From Chlorops oryzae (taxonomy: Eukaryota; Arthropoda; Insecta; Diptera; Chloropidae), in NCBI GenBank assembly GCA_020466095.1, contig CM035806.1:131450422-131514421 (forward strand): 64,000 nt of DNA, given 5' to 3'. The notes below the pieces were generated by a model, which worked only from the letters and a program-made list of their open reading frames with translations, made no database searches and was not told the origin of the DNA. A program made the position numbers and the translations under genes. Shown here piece after piece: positions 45,501 through 57,800 of the stretch (the stretch's first letter is position 1; every line of letters begins with the position of its first letter).

Positions 45501-48500
45501 ACATCAGCCATTTTTTTCTAAATGGGTGGAAATTCCACTATCTCTTGAACTGCATCATTAGTTTTTTTCTATTTTTATGGAAATTGTAGAAGTAATGAAG
45601 CGTTTTTTACGAAGTTTTTGAATTTTCAACGAAAAAATTGACTTCATGACTCGAAAACGACCAAAAAGATTAGCAAAACGTATGGTTTATGTACATGAAT
45701 ATAAAGTATAAAAATTTTTCTTTCGATTTGACGGCTCGAAATCCAAGAACGTTTTACTTATGGACCTATATGCACTCAAATGTCCAAAACCTCAACATCG
45801 CTCGAGCGCGAAAATTTTGAAAAAATTCCTAAAAATACTTTATTCCATAAGCTTCCAAAAAACGCTTGTGCAATTATGGAATACGCAAAATACAATTTTT
45901 TTGGGACACCCTAATATATATATATGTATATATAATTGACGGAACGTAGTGATATGTTTCAATATCGCACTTACAAATACTCAATTCTACGCCTGAGATA
46001 CTTTAAATATTGGTTAAATTAAATAGTGAAAAGAAAAAAATCATAACTTTATTTAAATATTTATAAAAACCTTTGGTGAATTCGGCCGTAAATTAAGAAA
46101 ATTATTTTATGTACATGAATCCCTATTCACAGTGTATACTTAAGTTAAGGAAGCTTGATGACTTAAGACACATCAAGTCAATTTTATCCAAAGCTCACGA
46201 AAATTGTTTTGGAAAACATTTGAGAAAATCTTATTTTTTTTTATTTATAATTTTTAAAAATTTGTAAAATTAGCACTCAAAATTTGTTGCTGTAAATGCT
46301 TTACAGACTTAAGCTTTACTTAAGTGCTAAGGAGACCTTAGTATGCACTGTAATATCGGGTTAATGAATTAATTACGTGTCAATTTCTTAAATTTGTTTG
46401 AAAAAAATTTTGTAATTGAATTAATATTTTCTTGAGCACTTTTATTAGCATTGAAATATAGCTGAAATGCTGGATATTTTTCTTAATTTTTCAAAATTGT
46501 ATTAAAATACAGGGTTGATTTCGATCAAATCTGCGCATACGGTGATGGAGCAAACACGATGGAATTTTGAAGTTACAGTGTTTAAAATTGCATAATATTA
46601 TTAGATTTCAACTTACATAATCGAACTTTAAATAAATGGTATACTATATTATAAGATTGTTCTAAACAGTACAATTCACTCAAACATGTTTAATGGATAT
46701 ATTTGAAAAAATTTTCATAAAATTTTTTCATAAGCTTTTTTTGAATTTGGGTTATCAACCAAACATTTTTTTTCACCAATATATTATTTTGACAAATTGA
46801 GAATTCCGTGATTTCAAACGCTAAAAATATCTAAACTTCCTAAAATTATGCTCATAAATTATAGAAATAATTTGTGTGTTTTTTTAAATTATGTTAATGA
46901 AATGAGAAATTTTCAATAAGGTTTCCCATATATCTTGTAACGAGCGATGAAAAACACATCAGGCCATTTTTATCTAAATGAGTCACGGAAAATATTTCCA
47001 ACTTATCATCTTGAGAAATGCATATTTTTCAGTGTTTTTACTCATCTCTATTTAAATTGTATTGAAGAGAATTGTAGTAAGTAAATTTTGAACGTTTTTT
47101 TACTGTTAAGTTTTTTGAATTTTCAAATGTAAAGAAATTGTACTTCATTGCTCGAAAACGCCAAAAAGATTAGCAAAAGTATGGTTTATGTACATGAATA
47201 TGAAAGTATCAATACAATTTTGTCTTTCGATTTGACGGCTCGAAATCCAAGAAGATATTACTTATGGAAGCTATATGCATCAAATGTCCAAAACCTCAAC
47301 ATCGACTCGAGCGCAGAAAATTTCTTGAAAAAAATTCCTAAAAATACTTTATTTGCATAAGCTGGTCCAAAAAAGCTTGTGCAAGTTATGGAATAACTCA
47401 AAATTACAATTTTTATTGCGGAACCCTAATAATATATATGTATATAAATTGACGGAACGTAGTGATATGTTTCAATATCGTCACTTACAAATACTTCAAT
47501 TCTACGCACTGAGATACTTTAAATACTTGGTTTTAAATTAAATAGCTGTAAAAGAAAAAAAATCATAACTTTATTTAAATATTTATAAAAATCCTTTGGT
47601 GAATTCGGCCGTAAATTAAGAAATATTTTATGTACATTAAGGCCCGATATTACAGTGTATACTTAAGTTAAGGAAGCTTGATGACTTAAGAACACATCAA
47701 GTGCCAATTTTTATCCAAAGCTCACGAAAATTGTTTTCGGCAAGCAACATTTGAGAAAATCTATATTTTTTGTTTATTTATACTTTTTTAAAATTTGTAT
47801 AATAAGATTCTAAAATAAATTTGAAAATATAGGCCATCTTAAAATTTGTGCTGTTAAAATGCTTTACAGACTTAAGCTTTACTTAAGTGCTAAGGAGACC
47901 TTAAGTATGCACTGTAATATCGGGCCTAAGGAATTTTTTGTTTTTTTTTTTTTTGTTTTTTTTTTTTTCGAAAAAAAATATGTTTAATGAAATGAATTTG
48001 TAAAATCGATTTCCTAATAAAGATTTCCCCAAAATTTCCGAGCATTTGAAAAACCGAAAACCGAACACAAAAGAAAGAAAAAGAAAAGTCCGAGGCTCAG
48101 TCATGCGTTCACTGACACGAGTGAAAGAATGAACTCACGGGAGAATTTCCCATTCGAAATATTAGATCCTAAGTATTATATGATTCTCATAGCGTCTGTT
48201 TCCATCTATGTGTCTTGTGGAAATGCCTCCAAAGATTCTTTGTATTGCTCCATACTTAATATATGAAAAACATCGTAAATAAGTCAGTTTTATCTTTCTT
48301 ACATTATTTCGAATTATCTAGCGACGAAGACGAGGTAAATGTGCGTGTTTGTTATAATACATACATATATGCGCTTTCCGTGAAGAAAAGCTCTCTGCCT
48401 TGCGACTGTGCGTCTCGTTCCCCTAATTGAAGGCCTATCAATCCCTGCACATGCACATAAGGCCAAATCAACAAATCAGTTTATGTTTCCTATATACTTT

Positions 48501-51500
48501 TGAGCATCATCCTGACAGACTTGCAGATACGATTCTCTCATACCATGGGCTGATTGAAACAGCCCAATCGACACGACTCCGAAGGCGTATATATGTAAAC
48601 AGATGAGGCAAATTGCGGCATGTCTTTAAGTTTGAGTGAATATTTTTCTCATATTTATAATTGCTATTGCTCCAAGGTTTAACGTGTCTAAGCCTCTTAA
48701 GCTTCTGTCGGTCTTAAATGTCATCATTTAAGGAAAATATTAACTAAACTAATTTAAACTAAGCTCTCCCGATGCAGTAGATGTATATCTTTTTTTATTC
48801 TTAAATAGATTATTTTCTTTTAAACGATGAGGCCGAAGGCCGGAGCATCCAATGCTATACTAAGCCCTAAATAAGACTACTTTCACTGCAAACTTATCTA
48901 ATATTAATATAAATAAATAAATTTAATTCTTCAAACTTTGTGGGTTTTGAAAGCCAGAGCAGGAAACCTCAGTACCCACACCCCGCCGCGGCTAGGCGCA
49001 GATGCACATTTCTTGGGGCAAGAATAATGGGTCTCAAAGCTATTAGTCACTTAAGTCTCTTGGAAATGCTGAGATTCATAAAAAGTATCAACCTATCCTA
49101 AGGGAACATATGCTCCACAAAAGACCTTCTAGTTCTTGGTACTCTAAAAACTTTAATAATAATATAACACTGTTCAATAAAAAAAAAATAGTAATAATAA
49201 CGGGGTTCTGACAACGGATTGTGGTAGAAGAGACCAAAAAAGAGTACATGTGTCTCGGCGTTTTGAAAGTTTACATCTGAATTGTTTTTTAGGGGCGGTT
49301 AAAATTTTTTCCCCTTGGCATATTCTTGTAGCATATCGGCATATGAAACTATGTGTTCCTTACGTTTGAGGTCTGTAATGTGTTCAGCAAAGTTGTTGGA
49401 AATATCAAGACAAATAATTTTGTGGATTTTTAACCCTTTAACTTAAATAAAAAAAAAAGTTTTTTTTCAAAAATTTTAGACCTTAAAGGATTATTTATTA
49501 CACTGTACAAAAATTTTGAAGTTTTTACAAAACAACGGGGTTCCGACAACGGATTATGGTAGACGAAACCAAAAAAAAAGTACATGTGTCAGTGGGATAT
49601 TTAGGGTTAAACAAACTGCTGGAAGAGATTTTATTAAAATATTTTTTTGATATTCCAAAATTACTACCAAATATTCAAAACACTATTAACCTTTATCGAG
49701 AATGAAGTTCTTGAACCATTTTTGTTATTATATGTATATTAGAATACCTATATGAATATTAGGGTGGATCGTTTTTTTTTTTTTTTTTTCGACAAAACAA
49801 ATTATAATCCCAGTAGTAAAATAAGATTCTAGGACTTTTTTGAGAAGAAACGCCCAGCGACCCATCGATCTCACACCGATTTCATTTCCTGCGCTTTTCA
49901 AACATGAAGTCCATCTTAAATATTCCTAAATGCATGCTTTAAATTATTACAGAAAAACCGAAATTTCTACCTAGTCAATTTATTTAAATTGAATTTTTCT
50001 TTTTTGATTCTTAGCATAATTTTAGGCAGAGAGAAATATATAAATTTTAGCTTGGAGAATCAACATTAATCGACCATTTGAAAATAGTAATTAAAGCAAA
50101 TATACAATTTTTCCTACGGCTTCAGATTTGAGATATGTAGAAGTGATGGTTGTTCCGTTTTTTTTTTGAGAGATTTTCACCAACAGTCGATCCACCCTAA
50201 TGCATATAAAGTAAAACTTTCATTTCTGAAACTTTTGAAACTCAAATTTTCGATAACTTGAACGGAATCGGATGACAAGGGCGCTTATAGATGACGATTG
50301 AGAGCGAGAAAAACAACAGTGAGTCCGTTTATGAAAGTTGGACTCTTTGTTTTTATATTTCTTCTATATATTTCTATTATTTCTTAATTGGAACACCCTT
50401 TCGCCTTGAGTTTTGTTATTTTTATTGCCGATAATTGAAGCAAACAAAGCCCACAATAAATGGAAGCAAAGAAAAACAAAAAACAGAGGTTCAAACACAA
50501 CACTGCAACTCTTAAGCTTGTGAATTCTTTTGCTTTATTTTATTTAAAATGAAAACGATAAATCAAAATTATAATATGAAATGGAAGATATGATTGTATT
50601 GTATTACAATTTGCACAGTTTTCCGAAATCATCCCATTCGATATTTATCAAAGTCGATCTAGCGAACGGATACGGTTACGGTTACGGATACATTTATCGG
50701 AAGAAAGCCTAATGACTTCCTAGCTGGTGCTGGGTACGGGGTCTTCTACTTGGGCTCTTCGAACTATTGATTGAACGCTATGCTACAGAATTCAGGGTAC
50801 AAGGCACTCGTTTGGTCAAGATTGCTTATATACAAAAAAAAAAAGGGGAACATTTTGTGCCATCGGTCTAGTCTAATTGCTACATTAACAAAATAATCAT
50901 TTTTTTGTCTGCTTTGTGTTACTTTCTCGCGTGTCTGTTTTTTTTTTTTTTTTGGAAAAGCTCTTCGCCTTTGCTTTATGTGTACTTTGCTACATACGCA
51001 TACACATATGTATACGCGCGAATGCATACACATATGTAAATATGAATATGTATGAGTAGAAAAAAAAATATCGCATTTCTACAATATTTTTTTTCCTTTG
51101 TTTTGATTTTAGTTTCGATTTGCTTGCAATTTTGAATTTATTAAAATTTTTGTTTCACTTTTCTTCGCATAATTTCTATATGCATAATTTTTATAACAGC
51201 CTAAACCACGCAAACACATACTGATGAACTCGACATAGCTTTGTCTGGTTGAATAAAATTCTTAATCCTTGAAATGTGTGCTCAAAAAAACAGAATATAT
51301 ATATATATATAAAGGTATATATTTATTATTGTTTTTTATGTTGTTGTTGTAGTTTAGTTAAGAATTCATCTTAAAGAAGTGGCAACATTCTCGTTAAAAA
51401 AGCGTCCAACTTTGTGTTCATTACGCTACGTATGCAAAAAAAAAAAAAAAAACACAACAAAAATTACATATAGATATGACTTTTTTGTTTGTTTGTTTAA

Positions 51501-54500
51501 TGTTGGCATTTTAAAATAATTTTCAAATCGAGTTTCTTCGAAGAGATTTAGAAAAAGATTTTTTTTATTATTTCTATTGAAGACTTAATTCTTAAAAGTG
51601 TAACATTTAGAAATTTTGTTTATTTTGTTGATTTTGAAAATGAATTTTAGTATTTGAAAAAAAGTAACTAATATTAAGTGTAAAATGGAGAAAGACAGTA
51701 AAGCTTTTTAGAATAGACATTTATAGAAATATATAGCATGCTCTCAATATAATCGAATAATCGAATAATCGAATAATTGAACTCTTAACCGGAGGGATTA
51801 TAGGGGTTAAATTTGTTAAATTTGTGCAGCGGGGGTTTTTATTTGAAAAATGAATCGATCCACTAAAAAAAAAAAACACACACACAATCCTTTTTTCGTT
51901 CTAAAGAAACCATAACTAGTTTTTTTGCTTGTTTTTTCTTTTTATTATTATTATTATTTTTCTTTTTAATCGTTCGTTAAATTAGTATGTTGAAATATAT
52001 TTTCAAGAGTTCACATACAGGGCGACATCGATATACCATCAGTAAAATATTGATAGTCATAGAGAAAGGTAAGTGCGTAGAAACAAGAGAGCCGTACATT
52101 TTGCACACTTGCGGACGGTCTATATATATATATATATATAAATATATATATATACATATATGTATATTTTATAAACATATGAACATATGTATCGATTTGA
52201 TTTTCTTTTAAAAAGGACTCCGTACTAAGAGGATTTGAAGGGACGCTTTTAAAACCAGAATGGCATTAGCAAAAATCGTTTTGATTTCAACACATAACTT
52301 ACTTAAAATCTAATTATTATTTATTTTTTCTTTGTAGAAATACCACTCCTTTTTTCCACCTTAAGCTCCAAGAAAGCAGTAGTAATTCTACAAGGAAAAG
52401 GGAAATCAAATTCAGAATAATTGCTATCAATTATAATTGATTTTATTTGAATTTGAATTAAAATATTGTTTATGAATTGAATTTTTTTCAAAGACGTCTC
52501 TAGTGTGCAGGATATACAATCTCTCTGAACTGTTTAATGGTATTCTACAGGCATTCCATTGAATTTCAATATGTGTGACAGTATAATTTGTTCACGATTG
52601 TATGTGAAGTTGTATATTTTGTTTGGATTTTGAGTGAGAATTGTTTGAGTTGGAGGAGTATATGTTTGGGTGTGTAAGGCGTGTTATTATTATTTTTAGT
52701 TTTTCTTCTTCGTTTGCTTTTCATCAAGGTCTCTCTAGCTTTTTTTTTTTAATATTTATCAAGGCAGTTCTTAAATGCTTAATCGTTTTGAACATTCAAA
52801 TTCTGTGTCGACATGTCAGCTGAATTTCTGCTAGTAAAGTATTTTGAGTGAGCGGAGGAATAAGGAACAACATATTCCCCTATTTGCATATTTTCATTAA
52901 AAATTGTTCTCAAGGCAAAAGTTTTAGCCCCGCTCATAGGATATAGTTTAGTTAGGAACTCAAATAAAAATAAACTGAAATAATATTTGAATAATTCCTT
53001 ATACCATCAACTTCAGCTTGGCATATATGACGCTATCACTTTTTGAGTAACTACTGCCAAAAGATATTTTTAATGGCCGCAGACTTCTGGCGATAGAAGA
53101 ACCTTTGATTTTATAAAATTTTTGGAGAAAAGCTATCGTATGCCTAGAGTGCACTGAATCTTTGTGAAGCAGAACGTTGCGGTTTCGATTTCAGGTTTTT
53201 CATGCTCACCAAAAATTGTTTCTATATGAAACTGGAAACAATTCAAATTTCAAGATGTACCAAAAAATTTTGGATTTTTTATGAATTCCACGACCTCTCC
53301 ACTAAGTACTCGTACATTCCTAATAATCAAATGGGTGCGCTTTTTCTAATGTCGGTATTGTAATATTGAATAACTGAAACATTTGACAATCGATTGACTT
53401 GACATTGCACGTTTTGGAAACGTAAACTCAGTACAATTTCACCCATGTATCGCTTCACATCAAAAGATCGCGCCAAAGTAGTTACTTTCTACAATGAAAA
53501 TAGTCGTTCAGTTATCTAAACTCAAAGTGCATATAGTCGAAAATATTGAATGGCCACCTAAATATCCGGATTTCACCACTGCGGACTTCTTTTCAAATTG
53601 TAAGCCAATTGTAAGCCGCAGATCATAGGAGAGCCTTAGGAAAATATACGTTCCGCAATCTGAGATGCTTGAAAGCGAGCATATTTTGTGGTGGCCAATA
53701 GAGGCGGCCATTTGATTGATGGTGTGTTTAAAAACTAGTCTGCATAAATTGCAAAGGGCCAAATTGAATAAAAATGCCTCAAATACAGAAATTTATTATT
53801 TTTTTTTTTTTGGTTTTTTAAAGTAAGTTATTCAACGTTTACATGCACACCCCGTATTCATCTGCATAAGTAGGTACAGCGATATTCTAGGTAATAGAAA
53901 AATTTCTTCAATTATGCCTTCATTGACTGAACACTAAGCCCAAAGTCGCCAAGACGGCGACTCAAACGTTTTTTATTTTTTTTATTTTTATGTGATTTCG
54001 GATGACACTAATGGGGGAATTTATTCGCATGGAAAAATATGTAAAATATTAAATATTAATCGTTCTCGCTGGCATGGAACGCAGAATTTGAATTTCGTTC
54101 TTTTTGTTTTCTTCTTAACTTGCTTCGCTGTTCAAACTGAGGACGATCAAAGAACTTAACTATGCAAATTGTAATATCGAAGAAGGAAGTACGAATAGCT
54201 TTTTTGAACTTTTTAACAAGTCACAGCATAGGTACATAAACAACGCTTGCAAGATGTATTTATGGAGAGAAACAATAAAAGAAAGAAATAAAGGAAAACA
54301 AAAACAAAATAATTGAGAAATTATAAAAAACATTTAGCTGCATACATATATTTATGCATGTGTGCCTATGTTCGAACATTCAAAATATATGTATGCATAT
54401 TTAAAAGACGTGAACACTTCCATTCCATACACTGTGACCTGATTATGCGAAAATTCCTGATTTATTCCACATGTATGTATGCATGATGCATCGCTGACGA

Positions 54501-54810
54501 GATCCCTGTATTTTGCTCTGTCCATTCTTAAATTTATTTTTCTTTGGACACTTTATACTTTAATAAAAACAAAATGAATACTTTTCATTTTTTTTGTTTT
54601 TTTTTTTCGTTTTTTTGTTTTTGAAAACAACCAAGTGTGAAACGATATTCCAGTAACAATAAGTATTAAAGAAACAACAACAAGTACAGCCCAAGTAAAA
54701 TACTATGAAAAATATACAACATCAATTTTTACCATCAATATTGGGTTAAGGGACAAGTGCAGTGAAGTTGTGAAATATTGAAAATTTTCCAAAATACGTT
54801 CAAAGTCAAT

Positions 54811-54868
<58 letters not shown>

Positions 54869-57800
54869 ATAATATTAAATTATTTATAAATATGCTTAAG
54901 ACTATACAATTCACACAAAAGAATGCAGGTGAAAAATGTCGTTCAATAGAATTCAAATTCAAAGCTATTCAGCTTTTAGGAAAAAAATTAAAAAAAATAA
55001 AATCCAATTACAAAATAAAAAGTAATTAAATAAATAAAATTAACTTTCAAATTAATTCAATTGGATTAATTATGCAAGGAGAAAATTCGCACGCACACGA
55101 AATAACTCAACCGATTAAAAAGCAGAAATGAAAACCGTCACTTTCTTTGCATACAGATATATGTACATAAGTATGCCCTTATGCTGTTGAGAGATGGCCA
55201 ATGTTGCATATCTTAAGGCACTTTGCAATTAAAATTCCCGCTTAGCAAAAAATGAAATAAAACAGAAAGCGAAAAATAACTTAAGATTCTCTCAAGAAGC
55301 CTAAGTATGCATAAATTAAACTTGCATTTTCTTGTGTGTCATCAATTCTAAATTGTACGAAAACGAAAAAGTAAAATGAAAGGAGAACAATTAAGTAAAA
55401 ATAAAAATTTTCATTGCAAGAAGAAAAATAAAATAAATCTTAACTGTAGCTCTCAAGCACACGTTTTTAAAAGTGATGATTTTAAACGATTGCATGGCTT
55501 GCACTCTTTCTCTACAAACATACATACATATACATAAACATATATATATATATATATATTATATATACATATATATATTTATATACATACAAAGGGAAAT
55601 ATGTATAGTTATTGAGTTTTGTTTGTTTTACCTTTAAATAATAGAGAGGAAGAGATATTTACGGCAAACAATGACTTACTTCTTGCGGTGGAACATCATA
55701 AGTGCGCGTACGAAGATCAACACGGGCATACGAATCAATACATGGCAGTATGAAAAATATACCTAAAATATTTCGGAAAATCATTTATTGACAATTTCTG
55801 TGCATTAACATTCAATTATTTTGAAAAAAAAAAAAAAATTAAAAAACAAAACAAAACAAAACCGAAATAACATTTCTATTGCCTTCTTGAACGTAAAGGC
55901 CAGCGCGACGTATGAGTGTTTAATTGCTTAAGTACCCAGTTGTAAAAGCAAGCACGCATGCCCGTAGTACTCATGATTCATGCCTTACCCTGTTATAAAA
56001 CAAGAATGCATGCCAGAAGATTTCATGACCCATGCGTTCATGATCACGCATGATTCACGGCTCCTTGAAAACACATGAAACATTTCTTCTCCAGTTGTAA
56101 AGCAAGAACGCATGCTCGTAGTATACATGATTAATGCGTTCATGATCCTGTTTGATTCATGAATCCTTGAAAACACATAACACATTTCTTCCCTACTATG
56201 CATGAATCATTTATAGAAAAAATAAAACTTTTTTCAAATATCCTTCTCTTGCATCTAGAAAACACAGATGTAGCACTCGCGAAATAGATGTCTCCGTGGC
56301 GTAATGGGAGCGTGTTGCGATTTGTAACCTTGGAGGGCTCGAGTTCGATTCCTGTCGCAGGCGGAAAAATTGGGACTTAGAAAGATGCAAAGTAAATTTT
56401 CAAATTTGTGGTAAAGTTTGACCCAATTAGGGGGGCGGGGGGTAGAAAGCAAATTGGCAGTTATAAATTGAAGCTTCCTATCCAGTCGTCAGACACGTCG
56501 TGCTTACAAAATTTTTTTTATTTTTCCATTAATGTTTGGATGAAAGCAAGTTATTCCTCTAGGTAGGTAGGTTGAAGTGGCTGCCACTTAGGCCGTTAAT
56601 CGGCCCATTGTGATACCAAGGAGGTTTTCTTGTGTTTGTGTGAGTGTATGTCTTTTTATGTAGTGTGCCCCTAACATGCGATTTTTGAAAAACCAGTGCT
56701 AGGCTTGGAACATTACACTCCGTTTCGCCTGTGCCGGGAATCGAACCTCGGACCCTGGGATCAAGAGCATAGCACGCATCTCCTACGCTATCCCAGAGCC
56801 ACAGTTATTCCTCTAAGTTTTGAAATATTTTGAAATGTTATATTATTATCTAGCTAAGTATTCACAAAAAAAAAAAATTACACTCGCCGCAGCGGGGATT
56901 GAACTCGCCTACATCGGATTGTTACTGCTTGTTTAGGCGAACGAATTCCAGCAATTGGATTATTGTGTTCTCAGGATCATTGATTCATGCATGGTAGGGA
57001 AGATATGTTTCATGGGTTCTCAAGCATTAATCAAACAGTTTTTGTCTATGCATGAATTCCTATGACAAGCCTGTATAAAAAAGAAATAAAGAGGCATGGA
57101 AGGTTGGCATGCATGCGAAGCACCCGTAAGAGGCATGATTCATGCATCTTTCATGAATATTTTTACAACTGGGTACTTAGACAAGCAGAAACTCATCACT
57201 CATACGGCGTGCTCTCCTTGAATGCATTCAAACAACCGCAACAGTATTAATTTATTTCCTTCAGTTTTTATGACTTAAAATAAAGTGATTTTGAAAATTT
57301 CTTAAGTCGGAATACTTAGAAGTATGAGAAATGTTGTATGTTCTCTATATATGTACATTAGGGTGTCCCAAAATAAATTTTTTTTTTTTTTTTTGAATTT
57401 CATAGTAGAACGTAAATTTTTAGAAAGCTTATATGCTAAAATATTTTTGAGAATTTTTTCAGATTTTTTGTCATCAACCATTTGTAGGGTCACCTCCAGT
57501 ACTAGGGTTATAAAGTTATAAATACGTTGTTGTATAAAAACCAAAAATGCATGAAAGGGTTAAATAAAATGATAATAGCACGGCCTCTATTTAAGCAGAA
57601 AAATTCAAATAAATGCCTATGAAAATAATTCTATTTAAGATAGAGTTTGAATATCATGTTAGCATTGAAAACTAAATATAAAAGCCTGGAAGTATGCAAC
57701 GTATTTTTGTAATATTTTTGAGAACAAAATCGGACATAGCTCTAAAAGTCCAACAGCCAAACTATTATTTCTTTTTTCAAAATACAAAGGATTTCGTGTT

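Larger units (their letters stand above)
55935..57173. mobile_element. CCCAGTTGTAAAA-type TIR element with convergent tRNA-like pair and SINE insertion
   Basis: The ends CCCAGTTGTAAAA and its inverse are next to TA. Both arms carry repeats of CATGATTCATGC (55970-56200 and 56985-57155). The core has modules at 56288-56363 (plus) and 56882-56930 (minus), with a SINE inserted between them. Outside, GCGCGACGTATGAGTG (55901) and its inverse (57192) form a further inverted pair that may be the real ends or a host element. A truncated relative is at 60284. Confidence 0.85.

Noticed and set aside
55970..56200. CRISPR-like array from the CATGATTCATGC repeats
   Set aside because: Repeats are irregular in length and spacing, are mirrored in the other arm, and the context is eukaryotic.
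15609..56930. tRNA genes at the box A/box B matches
   Set aside because: The modules lack a closing 7-bp acceptor stem, are repeated inside transposable elements and often have damaged boxes. They are tRNA-derived repeats.
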